Positions 8,011 to 18,841 are shown, counted from the stretch's first letter. The stretch is DNA of 64,000 nt from Desulfobacteraceae bacterium Eth-SRB1 (GCA_004193555.1 RPGP01000001.1:794790-858789), one strand, 5' to 3'. A program made the numbers and translations. The notes: generated by a model not told the origin, from the letters alone.

Positions 8011-8467
8011 GGTCTTTGAAAAGATGTTTTATATCTTTCTTGAACCTTTAAATGATGAAAGTGATGAGTATGATATGGATGCTGCCATAAGGTTCAAAGG
8101 TTCCATGAGTGGGGAGATCAGGATTTTACTTTCCATGGATATAGTGAAAACCATGATTCAAAACATGCTTGGTTTAAAGGAAGATAAAATTACCACACAG
8201 AGAATGGAAGATTGTTCAAAAGAAGCGGTTAATGTGATCTGCGGAAATTTTCTTGGCAAACTTAACAGCTCAAAGGTGTTTAATCTATTACCGACGGTGT
8301 TTGGGGAGGGTTCGGATGAAAAATCCAGAGACTCCGGATTAAGCGAAAACATCTGCAGGATGGATTTTGACTCGGATGGCGGAAGAGTTGGTATAGTGGC
8401 AACCCTGTCAGATCAAATTGGTCGAGTGGTTGACTGCTCGGCTACTAACAGGCCCTTGGCGCCTTAG
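7955..8467 (+). CDS. CheC/CheX-like chemotaxis phosphatase
   Basis: A 170-residue protein with the CheC/CheX layout: after a central FKGSMSGEIRILLSM strand region comes the helix EDCSKEAVNVICGNFLG, whose D-x3-E-x2-N pattern followed by a Pro (LLPTVF) is the CheY-P phosphatase signature. It probably dephosphorylates the CheY encoded just before it, with which it overlaps. The start is GTG 7955 or ATG 7958. It is clearly different from the two CheX paralogues at 12758 and 18842, so the locus encodes three such enzymes. Confidence 0.8.
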   Translation: MMKENMKKIEETMRLSIFEVFEKMFYIFLEPLNDESDEYDMDAAIRFKGSMSGEIRILLSMDIVKTMIQNMLGLKEDKITTQRMEDCSKEAVNVICGNFLGKLNSSKVFNLLPTVFGEGSDEKSRDSGLSENICRMDFDSDGGRVGIVATLSDQIGRVVDCSATNRPLAP

Positions 8468-8480
8468 TGGCTGAATAGTT

Positions 8481-8871
8481 ATGAAAAAAAAAGATATCCG
8501 GTTATACGAATATTATCTGAAGCCCGGATATATATTCTTGAATACTGAACCTTCTATAATATCCACGGCCATAGGTTCTTGTGTGGCGGTATCTTTATGG
8601 GATTGCAGGAAAAAATATTAAAGCCCAGATATTTGGCGGGGCATCATTGCAGCATTTATCTGGATGCGGTGAAGTGGCAAAAGAAAATGTCAGTATTGCC
8701 AGAAGCGTTTTGCGAAGATTCAAAATCAGTATTATTTCAGAGGATGTGCGCGGCAATTTAGGCCGAAAGCTTCTTTATAACACTTCTACCAATGAAGCCA
8801 TCGTTTACAAGGCGAAAAAACTTCGCCGCAGTGACTGGTATCCTTATGTAGAAGGTGGAAGGTGGATATGA
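8481..8871 (+). pseudogene. cheD: Broken second cheD
   Basis: From ATG 8481 the frame encodes a good CheD N-terminus, ending [19 protein letters not shown] with the catalytic Cys34, then stops at TAA 8619-8621. A second frame resumes with [19 protein letters not shown] and continues to a CheD C-terminus at 8871. About 40 residues, including the GGxxHFxLP stretch with the catalytic His, have been lost at the A-rich junction near 8608-8615, with a frameshift. The gene cannot make a working deamidase. It lies between the phosphatase gene and cheB. The intact cheD at 6853 presumably covers the function. Confidence 0.85.
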
Positions 8872-8872
8872 T

Positions 8873-9981
<1,109 letters not shown>

Positions 9982-9988
9982 ACTGCTC

Positions 9989-10066
9989 AGGTTCACAGTT
10001 CCACGGTTCAAAGGTTCACGGTTCGGAGGTTAGAGTTCGGAGGTCGCTTGAACCTCTGAACTGTAA
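9989..10066. repeat. GGTTCACAG/GGTTCACGG oligomer repeat
   Basis: CAGGTTCACAGTTCCACGGT continues as similar units and ends with GAACCTCTGAACTGTAACTT. It is a partial inverted repeat of the same class as the ends of the S23-carrying element at 7339-7569. It fills the spacer between cheB and cheA. Confidence 0.7.
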
Positions 10067-10125
10067 CTTCTAAATGAAAACGGAGTTTATTATTCAATAA
10101 ATCACCCCTTAATTAGCAAAGGTTT

Positions 10126-12309
10126 ATGAGGTCTGGAATTATGGAATATGATTCTTTGATAAGTTTGATTGACAGTATAGCTTCCGACTTTTTATTTATT
10201 GACGGCAAAAAGATAGATGTGCCTGCTGCGGGGAAGTTTTTTAATAAACTGGAAGCGTTGATAAAAGAAGCGGACAACCGGAAGATATCTCAGATGAAGA
10301 GTGTTGCCGCCGGCTTGAACTCGCTTCTTGAAAAAATTGTTCTTAATGACATTGATGATGAAGCAGGTTTTAATGCCTTTGAGAAAGGGATTATCCTGAT
10401 GCAGAAAATTGGCGAGAGTTTTAAAAATACAGGCGGTTATGAGGGGGATATTGAGACTTTTGCGGAGTCGATTTGCGCGCTTACGGGAGAGCAAAGAGCA
10501 GAGAGCAAAGAGCAGGGAGTCCGCCAAAGGGCTCTGGCGGACAACGAGATACAGGACGAATCATTGTTAAGAGATTTTATTATTGAAGGCCTCGAATATA
10601 TTGATGAGATTGAAGTGAATCTATTGGATCTGGAGCAGGAGCCTGAAAATCTGGATTGTGTCAATGCTATCTTCAGACCGTTTCATTCCATCAAGGGGGT
10701 GGCAGGGTTTCTCAACTTAGAAACGATTCGTGATCTTGCCCATATTTTGGAGAACCTTCTCGACAGGGTAAGAAGTAAGGAAATATCCGTGAGTTCGCGG
10801 CTTATAGATATAATTCTTGATGGAACCGATGCCCTGAAGGCGCTGATTATTAAATTGAAAGAAGATCTGGAAGGCAATTCTGCCGAACCTCTCGAAATTG
10901 ATCTGGCTGCATTGAGAAAACGGATAGAATGTGTTGAACAGGACGTCCCTGATACTGTGGAAGTAAAGAAACTGGGTGGCATACTGGTCGAAGACGGCGC
11001 TATAACAGAGGAGAACCTGGAACAAGGGCTTGAGGTTGCGCAACAATCAATACCACCAAAAAAAAATGGGGAAGCCCTGATATCTGAAGGCAAGGTTACT
11101 CCGAAGCAGGCCCTGAGAAAACAGACAGGTCAGGCCGCAGATACTGCTGTGATAAGGGTAAATATAAAGAAGCTGGATGATTTAATCGATATGGTTGGTG
11201 AGCTGGTCATCACCCAGTCGATGATCAGGCAGAATTCCTTTGTTCTATCAAATTCCGACAGAAGATTGAGCAGAGATGTTTCCCGTCTGTCCAGTATTAC
11301 ATCGGAACTCCAGAAAACCTCTACCAGATTGAGAATGGTGCCTATCAAGCAGACATTTCAACGGATGTCCCGCCTTGTAAGGGATCTGTCGAGAGATGCA
11401 GGAAAGCAGGTCGCGGTTGTTATGGAAGGTGAGGATACGGAGATAGACAGAAATATGGTGGAGGAGATATATAATCCACTTGTACATATGGTACGAAATG
11501 CCGTGGATCATGGTATAGACTCTTCGGAGGAGCGTATAAAACTCGGTAAACCTGAAAAGGGCATGATACGGCTCAAAGCCTTTCACAGAGGAGGCAATAT
11601 TGTAATCGAAATATCGGATGACGGAAAAGGGCTGGATAGGGACTTAATACTGAAAAAGGCTGTCGAAAAAAAACTTATCGATAGTTCACAGGATCTTTCG
11701 GATCAGGATATTTATAAGCTGATTTTTCTTCCCGGTTTCTCAACTGCCGCGAAGGTAACGGATATCTCCGGGCGGGGAGTAGGGATGGATGTAGTGAAAC
11801 AGGCCGTGGAAAAACTGCGCTGTAAGATAGAGATTGACAGCGCTATTAATAAAGGGTCAACCTTTGCGCTTAGCTTTCCTCTTACAATGGCCATTATTGA
11901 CGGTATGATTGTGAGGGTGGGCAGTGAAAGGTATATTCTTCCTACCACCGCGATCAGACAGTTGCTGCGTCCGGTGGAGGACTCTTATAACAATATAGTT
12001 GGCAAGGGTGAAACGATAAACGTGATGGGAAATCTTTTGCCGTTGGTAAGGTTGTATAAGATTTTCGGCATAGAGCCTGAGCATAAAAATCCCTGGGGAG
12101 CCATAGTGGTAGTGGTTGAAGGTGAAAACAGATCCAAGTGTTTGCTGGTGGATGAGATTTTAGGTGAAGAGGAAGTGGTGATCAAAAGCCTTGGTGAAAG
12201 TTTGAAAAGCGCCAAAGGGGTTTCCGGCGGGGCTATTCTGGGGGATGGTAATGTAGGCTTGATACTGGACCCGGAAGGGCTGTTTGAATTGAGTGAGCGT
12301 TTAGGCTAA
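10126..12309 (+). CDS. cheA: Chemotaxis histidine kinase CheA with atypical middle region
   Basis: The central kinase of the pathway, phosphorylating CheY and CheB. The 727-residue protein has an extra N-terminal helical region of about 115 residues. The phosphotransfer domain has His187 in [14 protein letters not shown] region at about 285-345 then reads [16 protein letters not shown], with [16 protein letters not shown], resembling the GspE/PilB N-terminal fold rather than a usual CheY-binding P2 domain. The dimerisation domain ([13 protein letters not shown]), the ATPase domain ([30 protein letters not shown]) and the CheW-like domain ([16 protein letters not shown]) follow. Residues 121-140 ([15 protein letters not shown]) are read through from an AGAGCAAAGAGCAG oligomer repeat inserted in frame. 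The start ATG 10126 lacks a clear ribosome-binding site; ATG 10141 is an alternative. Confidence 0.95.
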   Translation: MRSGIMEYDSLISLIDSIASDFLFIDGKKIDVPAAGKFFNKLEALIKEADNRKISQMKSVAAGLNSLLEKIVLNDIDDEAGFNAFEKGIILMQKIGESFKNTGGYEGDIETFAESICALTGEQRAESKEQGVRQRALADNEIQDESLLRDFIIEGLEYIDEIEVNLLDLEQEPENLDCVNAIFRPFHSIKGVAGFLNLETIRDLAHILENLLDRVRSKEISVSSRLIDIILDGTDALKALIIKLKEDLEGNSAEPLEIDLAALRKRIECVEQDVPDTVEVKKLGGILVEDGAITEENLEQGLEVAQQSIPPKKNGEALISEGKVTPKQALRKQTGQAADTAVIRVNIKKLDDLIDMVGELVITQSMIRQNSFVLSNSDRRLSRDVSRLSSITSELQKTSTRLRMVPIKQTFQRMSRLVRDLSRDAGKQVAVVMEGEDTEIDRNMVEEIYNPLVHMVRNAVDHGIDSSEERIKLGKPEKGMIRLKAFHRGGNIVIEISDDGKGLDRDLILKKAVEKKLIDSSQDLSDQDIYKLIFLPGFSTAAKVTDISGRGVGMDVVKQAVEKLRCKIEIDSAINKGSTFALSFPLTMAIIDGMIVRVGSERYILPTTAIRQLLRPVEDSYNNIVGKGETINVMGNLLPLVRLYKIFGIEPEHKNPWGAIVVVVEGENRSKCLLVDEILGEEEVVIKSLGESLKSAKGVSGGAILGDGNVGLILDPEGLFELSERLG

Positions 12310-12328
12310 ACAAAAGGAGCGCGCGGTC

Positions 12329-12715
12329 ATGGATATTGACAAGAATATGGGAATAGTGGTGGTTGATGATTTTGCCACGATGAGAAAGGTTATTAAAAAT
12401 CTTTTAAAGCAGGCCGGGTATAAAAACATTACCGAGGCCGAAGATGGTGTAGAAGCTTTGAAGGTGCTGAAATCAGAAAAGGTGGATTTTATCATTTCCG
12501 ACTGGAATATGCCCAATATGAATGGTCTTGAATTTCTTAAAGCTGTCAGGGCGGATAGTAAACTTTCCGGTTTGCCGTTTCTGATGGTTACGGCGGAAGG
12601 CCTTAAGGAAAACGTTGTGTTGGCAATTAAGGCGGGTGTCAGTGGTTATATTGTAAAACCTTTTACGGCCGCTGTCCTGAGTGAAAAGATTGAGCAAATT
12701 GCAGAGAAGCTGTAA
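12329..12715 (+). CDS. cheY: Chemotaxis response regulator CheY
   Basis: A 128-residue single receiver domain of classical CheY type: [11 protein letters not shown], Asp58 in [17 protein letters not shown], Thr in FLMVTAEG, Lys in VKPFTAA. The SDWNMP motif matches flagellar-motor-binding CheYs. AAAGGAGCGCGCGG precedes the ATG, 20 bp after cheA. Its last 20 codons and the following cheX form a unit that is duplicated at 18725-19321. Confidence 0.96.
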   Translation: MDIDKNMGIVVVDDFATMRKVIKNLLKQAGYKNITEAEDGVEALKVLKSEKVDFIISDWNMPNMNGLEFLKAVRADSKLSGLPFLMVTAEGLKENVVLAIKAGVSGYIVKPFTAAVLSEKIEQIAEKL

Positions 12716-12757
12716 GTGATCAGGTCGTTTAGGCTGAGAGGTGAAAAGGAGAAAAAC

Positions 12758-13231
12758 ATGGATGTCAGATTTATAAATCCCTTTTTAAACGGAACACTTA
12801 ACGTACTGACGACAATGGCATTTGTCGAACCGAAACCGGGCAAGCCTTATCTTAAGAAAGACAGTCTGGCCAGCGGCGATGTTTCAGGGATAATAGGTCT
12901 TACAGGATCGGCAACCGGTTCAATGGCCCTGAGCTTTTCCGAAGGCGCTATATTGAAGGTTGCATCAAATATCTTAGGGGAAGAGATAAGGGAAATCAAC
13001 GACGACATTACTGATGCTGTGGGTGAGATTACGAATATGGTTTCGGGCGCGGCCAGAAAAGAGCTGGAGTCGATCGGCTTAACTGTCACAGCCGCAATTC
13101 CCACTGTAGTCGCAGGCAAAGATCACTTGATTAAACATGTTTTGGGTGGGCCAAGCATTATTATTCCATTTGAGATAGAGGAAGGACTTTTTGCTGTGGA
13201 CGTTTGCATATCAACTCTCAAAGGCACTTGA
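12758..13231 (+). CDS. cheX: Chemotaxis phosphatase CheX (copy 1)
   Basis: Dephosphorylates CheY-P. The start is ATG 12758, preceded by AAAAGGAGAAAAAC; the GTG frame from 12716 adds 14 residues of untranslated leader. The 157-residue product has the CheX/CheC catalytic helix DAVGEITNMVSGAARKEL (D-x3-E-x2-N) and the downstream Pro in TAAIPTVVAG. The position directly after cheY supports the pairing. It is about 80-90% identical by eye to the copy at 18842, with DNA-level identity across the first 200 bp. Confidence 0.92.
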   Translation: MDVRFINPFLNGTLNVLTTMAFVEPKPGKPYLKKDSLASGDVSGIIGLTGSATGSMALSFSEGAILKVASNILGEEIREINDDITDAVGEITNMVSGAARKELESIGLTVTAAIPTVVAGKDHLIKHVLGGPSIIIPFEIEEGLFAVDVCISTLKGT

Positions 13232-13243
13232 TAAAACTTGAAA

Positions 13244-13410
13244 TCAGCGATTAGCGATTAGCTGTTAGCTGTTAGCTGTTAGCTGTTAGATAAATAATTT
13301 TAGAAAGTTATGGCAAGTCTTGTTTTCACCTGTTGGGTGATAATGTTTACTGAAAGAAAAGCTTTAAAATTCAAAGGCTGACGGCTAATAGCCAACAGCT
13401 AATCGCTCAA
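13244..13410. repeat. AGCTGTTAGCTGTT hairpin element with conserved cargo
   Basis: The left end is GCGATTAGCGATTAGCTG plus four more TTAGCTG units. The right end is GCCAACAGCTAATCGCTCAA. The inner part contains TTTTCACCTGTTGGGTGA (about 13323-13340), which reappears inverted in the element at 23092-23210. It looks like a small repeat element in the spacer between cheX and the hybrid kinase. Confidence 0.75.
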
Positions 13411-13439
13411 CTTAGGTAAAATGACAGGAGATTTGAAAA

Positions 13440-15644
13440 ATGACTACAATATCGACAGCCTCGCTTAATAGAGAAATTGACGACCCCAGGCAAACCGACG
13501 ATGCGCTGCAAAAGGCCAGAGCGGATACCGAGGCTGCGGGTAGAGAGCTGGCGGAAGTCAACAAACAGCTTGAAGATGCGATCGCCAGAGCCAACGAGCT
13601 GGCCATGGAAGCTGAAACGGCCAATATAGCCAAGAGCGTATTTCTTGCCAACATGAGTCATGAGATTCGCACCCCCATGAACGGCATCATCGGAATGACC
13701 GGATTACTGCTTGACACGGATCTTGATCAGGAACAGCGCGAGTATGCTGAAACAGTGCGCATCAGCTCCGAATCCCTTCTCCAGCTTATCAATAATATTC
13801 TGGATTTTTCCAAGATCGAGACGGGCAAATTGGAGCTGGAAATTATCGACTTTGATCTGCGGGTGACTGTAGGAGATGTATCCGATATGCTGGCTCCGGG
13901 AATCTACGAAAAGGGACTGGAATTTGCCTGTATGGTTCATCCTGAGGTTCTGTCATGTCTACGTGGAGATCCGGGACGGCTGCGGCAGATCCTTGTCAAC
14001 CTCGTGGGCAATGCGGCTAAGTTTACGAAGAAGGGTGAAATTTTTGTTCAGGTCTCGCTGGAGCAAGAGACTGATACGCACGCTGCTGTCCGGTTTGCCG
14101 TCACAGACACCGGCATCGGCATCCCACGGGATCGCATGGACCGTCTTTTCAAGTCTTTCTCCCAGGTGGATGCTGCATCAACGACGCGTAAGTATGGCGG
14201 GACCGGTCTTGGACTTGCCATTTCGAAACAATTAGCCGAAATGATGGGGGGACAAATCGAAGTTGAAAGCAAAGAGGGAAAGGGTTCGACATTCTGGTTT
14301 AAAGCGCTGTTCGAGAAGCAGCCGGAGGACAGAAGAACGCCGCAGGTTCTTCCCCCCTATGTTTTGAGGAAACGGATTCTCGTAGTTGATGATAACGCGA
14401 CCAGCAGAGAAATCGTCTGCGCTTACCTGAAATCCTGGAACTGCCGGTATAGCGCGGCTTCAGATGCAAATGAAGCGCTTTCCATGCTGAAACAGGCTGT
14501 TGAGGCAAAAGACGCTTTCCATATAGTCATTATTGACCAGTTGATGCCGGCTATGAACGGCGAAGCGCTTGGGCGAGCGGTTAAAAGAACCACGTCGCTA
14601 AAAGACACGACGTTATTAATCATGCTTACTGCTCAGGCCCAGCGCGGAGATGCCCTCCGGGTAAAAAAAATCGGCTTTGACGCCTACCTTACAAAGCCGG
14701 TCAAGCCCTCCAGTCTTTTCGATTGTCTTGTTACAGTGCTGAGCAATACCACTTACCAAAAAGAAGACAGGCGGAAGTTGGCGCTTGTCACACGTCATAC
14801 GCTCTCCGAGGCAAAAAAACGAGGGGTGCGCATCCTGTTGGCCGAGGACAATGCAGTCAATCAGAAGCTCGTCCTGCGCCTTCTTGAAAAATTTGGCTAC
14901 AGCGGCGCCGATGCTGTTATCAATGGCAAAAAGGCGATTGAAGCGCTTGAAAGGATTCCGTATGACCTTGTGCTGATGGATGTGCAGATGCCCGAAATGG
15001 ACGGCTTTGAAGCCACCGGCATTATTCGTGATCCTGAGTCTAAGGTTTGCAATCACGATGTTCCCGTCATTGCCATGACTGCCCATGCCATGAAGGGAGA
15101 TCGCGAACGGTGCATCGAGGCGGGGATGGATGACTATGTTACCAAGCCGGTTGAGCCGCAGAAGTTTCTCGATGCAATTGAAAGGCAGATTCATGATTTG
15201 GCCACTGACGAGACGGATCAGGGGTCAGGGATCAGGGGTCAGGGCAGCGGCACAGAATATAAGGAAAACAGCTCTCCAGTTGAAGAAAAAATTAGTGGTT
15301 TTTCAGATGAAAAAGATGTCTTTGACAAAAGCACCTTGATAGAGCGGCTCGATGGGGATGAGGAGTTTTTAAGTGAGCTTTTAAGTCTATTCGCACAGGA
15401 TACCCCTCTGCAATTGAAAGAGTTAAAGCAGGCCATAGATGACAATGACGCCACACGCGTCACACTGCATGCTCACACCATTAAGGGCTCATCGGCCAAT
15501 ATCGGGGCGAAGGCCCTGAGTAATGCGGCCCTTGATATAGAAATGGCCGGAAAGAATCGTGATCTGAATAACGCCCGTTTGCTTATTGGAAAATTGGAAT
15601 ACGAACTGGATCGTTTGAAGACAGCGCTTCAGAATTTAAGCTGA
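13440..15644 (+). CDS. Soluble hybrid histidine kinase (HisKA-HATPase-REC-REC-HPt)
   Basis: A 734-residue tripartite (BarA-like) sensor kinase without membrane segments or a recognisable sensor domain. The order is: coiled coil (about 20-65); HisKA with His74 in [15 protein letters not shown]; ATPase domain ([27 protein letters not shown]); REC1 ([11 protein letters not shown], Asp in [11 protein letters not shown]); REC2 ([11 protein letters not shown], Asp in [11 protein letters not shown]); HPt with His near 679 in [11 protein letters not shown]. An in-frame TCAGGGATCAGGGGTCAGGG repeat encodes [12 protein letters not shown] between REC2 and HPt. The encoded phosphorelay presumably feeds the downstream REC-HD protein or the CheYs. 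With no sensor it may couple to receptors or to other kinases. Confidence 0.92.
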   Translation: MTTISTASLNREIDDPRQTDDALQKARADTEAAGRELAEVNKQLEDAIARANELAMEAETANIAKSVFLANMSHEIRTPMNGIIGMTGLLLDTDLDQEQREYAETVRISSESLLQLINNILDFSKIETGKLELEIIDFDLRVTVGDVSDMLAPGIYEKGLEFACMVHPEVLSCLRGDPGRLRQILVNLVGNAAKFTKKGEIFVQVSLEQETDTHAAVRFAVTDTGIGIPRDRMDRLFKSFSQVDAASTTRKYGGTGLGLAISKQLAEMMGGQIEVESKEGKGSTFWFKALFEKQPEDRRTPQVLPPYVLRKRILVVDDNATSREIVCAYLKSWNCRYSAASDANEALSMLKQAVEAKDAFHIVIIDQLMPAMNGEALGRAVKRTTSLKDTTLLIMLTAQAQRGDALRVKKIGFDAYLTKPVKPSSLFDCLVTVLSNTTYQKEDRRKLALVTRHTLSEAKKRGVRILLAEDNAVNQKLVLRLLEKFGYSGADAVINGKKAIEALERIPYDLVLMDVQMPEMDGFEATGIIRDPESKVCNHDVPVIAMTAHAMKGDRERCIEAGMDDYVTKPVEPQKFLDAIERQIHDLATDETDQGSGIRGQGSGTEYKENSSPVEEKISGFSDEKDVFDKSTLIERLDGDEEFLSELLSLFAQDTPLQLKELKQAIDDNDATRVTLHAHTIKGSSANIGAKALSNAALDIEMAGKNRDLNNARLLIGKLEYELDRLKTALQNLS

Positions 15645-15681
15645 AAGTAGTCAGGGTTCAGGGGTAGGGGGTAGGGATAAT

Positions 15682-17031
15682 ATGGTAGATTTCAACAAAA
15701 ACATAAAGGCGAAAATTCTCTGCGTTGATGATGATCAAACTTCCATTTTGATATGCAGGAAGTTTTTATCTCAACCATGTTTTGAGGTAAAAACGGCATT
15801 ATCGGGCGAGGATGGCCTGAAAATTGCGCGGGAATTCATTCCTGACATTATCGTAAGCGATGTGGTTATGCCCGGTATGGATGGCCTGGAGTTTTGCAGG
15901 AGAGCAAGAAATGAAACCACATTACTTACATCTGTTTTTCTGCTTATGTCTTCGCAAAAGACGGAGGTGGAAGACGCAGTTGAAGCGCTGGAGGGCGGCG
16001 CCGACGATTACCTTGTTAAGCCTTTAAATAAAGATGAGTTTGTAGCGAAGATAAAAGCGTTTTTGCGAATAAAAAGGCTGCAGGATAGTCTAATGGAGAC
16101 CAACGAGAAGCTGGGGAAAGCGGTTCAACCGTTAAACGAATATAAGCTTCGTCTGGAGGAAAAGAATGAGGAATTAGCGCAGGATAAAAAGATCCTGGAA
16201 AACTCCCTCAAGCAGATTTCCCTTATGGCCAGGGAGTTGGAAACAGCCAATAAGGGACTAAAGGAGTTGAACAAAATCCGTGAAGAGGCTCTTAAAAATA
16301 TTACTAACCTCCTGTCCACACTTATTGAATCCAGGCGGCAGTACCACAGAGGCCATGCGAAAAATGTCGCCGAAATATCTGTTTACATTGCTGAAAAAAT
16401 GGGACTTTCCGACAATGAGACAAGGGATATTAAGATTGCTTCCTTGTTGCATGAAATAGGGAAATTCGGGATCTCTGACGAATTGGCAATGAAAAATCCA
16501 AAAGAGCATACAGAGCAGGAAAGAGATATTTTGTCCCAACATCCTGTGACAGGCGCATCCCTTCTCAGTGAATATCCCGGTTTTGAAGGGATTTCCCATA
16601 TTATACGACATTGCCACGAATGGTTGGATGGAACCGGTGTGCCGGACAGGTTGAAAGGAGACGATATCCCGATTGGTTCACGCATTATAACTGTGGCGAA
16701 TCTCTATGATAATATAGTGAATCGAAGCAGGGACGGGACGGTGAAAAAAGCTTTCTCGTTGATAGAAGAAGGCATTGGAACCAGGTATGATGCCTCAGTT
16801 GCGCACTGTCTTCGCCGGTATTCAGAAGAAAAGCAATCCGGTTCGGATGAGAAATTAAAAGAAATGCGAATTTATGAGCTGGAACCGGAAATGATCCTTG
16901 CTTCTGATCTATACACGATGAAGGGGATGAAGTTGATGAATGGTGGTACTGTGCTCACCAAAGAATCAATAGGTAAAATTATACGATATAATAAAATTGA
17001 TCCTCTTGAAGAAAAGGTGTTTGTTAAATAA
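15682..17031 (+). CDS. Response regulator with degenerate HD-GYP-like output domain
   Basis: A 449-residue protein: receiver (LCVDDDQTS, Asp60 in IVSDVVMPGMDG, Lys in LVKPLNK), a coiled coil at about 130-205, then an HD-GYP-type domain. Signature positions are altered: LLHEIGKFGISDE has HE where phosphodiesterases have HD, DGTGVPDRL has GVP for GYP, and VANLYDN replaces the usual VADxYDA. These suggest weak or lost cyclic-di-GMP hydrolysis and perhaps a binding role, by inference from the family. The last 80 residues resemble the C-terminal extension seen in many HD-GYP regulators. It starts at ATG 15682, 37 bp after the hybrid kinase, so the two probably form a pair. Confidence 0.85.
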   Translation: MVDFNKNIKAKILCVDDDQTSILICRKFLSQPCFEVKTALSGEDGLKIAREFIPDIIVSDVVMPGMDGLEFCRRARNETTLLTSVFLLMSSQKTEVEDAVEALEGGADDYLVKPLNKDEFVAKIKAFLRIKRLQDSLMETNEKLGKAVQPLNEYKLRLEEKNEELAQDKKILENSLKQISLMARELETANKGLKELNKIREEALKNITNLLSTLIESRRQYHRGHAKNVAEISVYIAEKMGLSDNETRDIKIASLLHEIGKFGISDELAMKNPKEHTEQERDILSQHPVTGASLLSEYPGFEGISHIIRHCHEWLDGTGVPDRLKGDDIPIGSRIITVANLYDNIVNRSRDGTVKKAFSLIEEGIGTRYDASVAHCLRRYSEEKQSGSDEKLKEMRIYELEPEMILASDLYTMKGMKLMNGGTVLTKESIGKIIRYNKIDPLEEKVFVK

Positions 17032-17062
17032 GGGGCCAGGGTTCAGGGGTCAAGGTTCAGGG
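17032..17062. repeat. GGGGTCAAGGTTCAGGG oligomer repeat before motA
   Basis: GGGGCCAGGGTTCAGGGGTC continues AAGGTTCAGGG. It is of the same type as 15653-15680, as the tail of receptor 1 and as the in-frame insert of the hybrid kinase. It occupies nearly the whole spacer before motA. Confidence 0.75.
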
Positions 17063-17069
17063 ATAATCA

Positions 17070-17846
17070 ATGGATATTGCAACAATTTTAGGTGTATTTT
17101 CCGGCATTGCTCTGATGTTGATTTCCATAAAAATGAACAGTGGGCTGGATTTGTTCATAAGCTATCCGTCCCTTATGATTGTGATGGGTGGAACTGTAGC
17201 GGCCACATTAATCGCTTACCCCTTGAAAGAGTTTTTATCTGTATGGGGTCTTTTTGTCCGTGTCTTTCGTTTTAAAAGCGCGGATCCCGCTAAATTTGTA
17301 GAGCAATTAGTGGATATATCAAAACAGGCAAGGAAAGGAGGATTGCTTTCTATTGAGGACAAGCTTGCGGATATTAAGGATCGTTTTTTAGTGAAAGCCT
17401 TACAGATGACTGCTGACGGTGTTGCCACCGCAGATATTATAGGAATTTTACGGAAAGAGATTACAATTCAACAAAAGAAACACAAGGTAGGGTGGGAAAT
17501 ATTTTCAGCGATGGGAAAGTATTCTCCTGCGTTTGGCATGGTTGGCACCTTGATAGGACTTATTCAGATGCTGGCCTGTCTGGATAATCCTGAAACAATA
17601 GGTCCCAAAATGGGAATTGCGCTGATCACCACGTTTTACGGCGTCATTTTTGCGAATCTCATTTTTGTCCCCATGTCGGTTAAGCTTCAACGGAGAAGCG
17701 AAGAAGAAACTTTAACTATGAATTTGCTGCTTGAGGGAGTGCTTTCGATCAGGGAGGGTGAAAACCCGAGGCTTATGGAAGATCGACTGATGGTTTACAT
17801 CCAGAGTATGAAAAAGGAAACAAAAAAGAAAAACAAAAAAAAGTGA
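17070..17846 (+). CDS. motA: Flagellar motor stator protein MotA
   Basis: The proton- or sodium-channel subunit of the stator, in the inner membrane with MotB. The 258-residue protein has four hydrophobic segments (about 3-22, 30-50, 150-170, 182-202), the cytoplasmic charged region between TM2 and TM3, and the conserved PAFGMVGTLIGLIQM and MGIALITTFYGVIFANL segments. The C-terminus is very Lys-rich (KKETKKKNKKK). Length and motifs fit PomA/MotA. It is followed by motB after a hairpin repeat. The window holds no flagellar structural genes. Confidence 0.95.
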   Translation: MDIATILGVFSGIALMLISIKMNSGLDLFISYPSLMIVMGGTVAATLIAYPLKEFLSVWGLFVRVFRFKSADPAKFVEQLVDISKQARKGGLLSIEDKLADIKDRFLVKALQMTADGVATADIIGILRKEITIQQKKHKVGWEIFSAMGKYSPAFGMVGTLIGLIQMLACLDNPETIGPKMGIALITTFYGVIFANLIFVPMSVKLQRRSEEETLTMNLLLEGVLSIREGENPRLMEDRLMVYIQSMKKETKKKNKKK

Positions 17847-17912
17847 CTACTCAGGTAGAGAGGCTGAAGGCTGTTAGCGCCTAATAGTCTTCAGTCTATT
17901 TACCTACAGCCT
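17847..17912. repeat. Hairpin repeat between motA and motB
   Basis: CTACTCAGGTAGAGAGGCTG then AAGGCTGTTAG forms an inverted repeat with CTAATAGTCTTCAG and CCTACAGCCTG. It belongs to the TAGGCTGT family of the locus and separates two genes that are normally adjacent or overlapping. Confidence 0.75.
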
Positions 17913-17918
17913 GAAAAA

Positions 17919-18725
17919 ATGTCTGATAATAAAAAGAAACAAGAATTGTTGCATCATGAACCCTTTACAGATGAAGATTTCGGTGAAAGCGAAAATGACG
18001 CGGGTTGGATATTAACCTATTCGGATACAGTTACCCTGCTGCTCTGTTTTTTTGTGCTTTTGTTTGCCATGAGCTCTGTGAAGGAGGATTCATTTGATCA
18101 GCTTATGAAATCCTTAAAGGCTGCTATTGGGAAACAGAATATTCCTGAAGAGGGGACAAGAGAAGGCCTGATAATGTATAACATGCCTGCAAAGAAAAAA
18201 TCGGATGCAGTTGATGAACTGGGAGGAATGGTTCAAAAAGAACTGAAATATATTGTTTCGGAGGTTCGGGAGTTTGTTATGTTTAATAACCTGAGTGGAA
18301 AAGTAAAAGTAGAAGGAAATGAAATGGGAGCCACCATTACAATTTCCGATATGGTACTGTTTCCCTCTGGCGGAGCAAAGATGACTTCGGGAGGGCTGGA
18401 AATAATGAAAAAGCTATCCAAGGTTCTAAAGCAATTTTCGTACCACATTAAAATCGAAGGTCATACAGATAATGTCCCAATACATAATGCGCGGTACGAA
18501 TCAAACTGGGAACTCTCTGCGAATCGGGCCTGCGAAATTGTCCGGTTCTTGATTAAGCAGGGGATTGATCACAAATTGTTGTCAGCAGAGGGACGCTCAG
18601 AGTATTCTCCCATCGCCGAGAATGATACCCCGGATGGCCGGGCGAGCAACAGGCGGGTGGGAATCATCTATGAAAGACGATATATTGAAAACAAAATGAA
18701 GGAATTCTATTTCGGGCCTCGTTGA
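17919..18725 (+). CDS. motB: Flagellar motor stator protein MotB
   Basis: A 268-residue stator subunit. One TM helix at about 30-52 carries the ion-binding Asp36 in LTYSDTVTLLLCFFVLLFAM. A plug/linker region follows, then an OmpA-like peptidoglycan-binding domain with IEGHTDNVPIHN and NWELSANRA. It anchors MotA to the cell wall. The start ATG 17919 has no strong ribosome-binding site. Together with motA this ties the locus to flagellar motility rather than to a purely alternative signalling system. Confidence 0.95.
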   Translation: MSDNKKKQELLHHEPFTDEDFGESENDAGWILTYSDTVTLLLCFFVLLFAMSSVKEDSFDQLMKSLKAAIGKQNIPEEGTREGLIMYNMPAKKKSDAVDELGGMVQKELKYIVSEVREFVMFNNLSGKVKVEGNEMGATITISDMVLFPSGGAKMTSGGLEIMKKLSKVLKQFSYHIKIEGHTDNVPIHNARYESNWELSANRACEIVRFLIKQGIDHKLLSAEGRSEYSPIAENDTPDGRASNRRVGIIYERRYIENKMKEFYFGPR

Positions 18726-18799
18726 GTGGTCGGGTAGTCGTGACAAAGCCTGACGATGCCCTGAATGAAAAGATTGAGAAAACTGTAGAGAAGATGTAA
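18725..18799 (+). pseudogene. Stub of a duplicated cheY (C-terminal end)
   Basis: The frame reads SGRVVVTKPDDALNEKIEKT then VEKM and TAA at 18797-18799. This aligns with the end of the cheY at 12329, whose last residues are [20 protein letters not shown] then EKL. It is followed by the same spacer (CAGGTTGTTTAGGCTGAAAG) and by a cheX copy, as at 12716. No start or upstream receiver sequence is present. Confidence 0.8.
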
Positions 18800-18841
18800 C
18801 TACTCAGGTTGTTTAGGCTGAAAGGTGAAAAGGAGGAAGGG

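Noticed and set aside
13244-13300. CRISPR-like array of TTAGCTG units
   Set aside because: Units are 7-8 bp with no spacers and no cas genes; it is a simple tandem oligomer repeat in one arm of a hairpin.
13311-13326. TGGCAAGTCTTGTTTT as a sigma-54 promoter
   Set aside because: The spacing between the GG and the TTG block is too short for a -24/-12 element and the sequence lies inside a repeat element.
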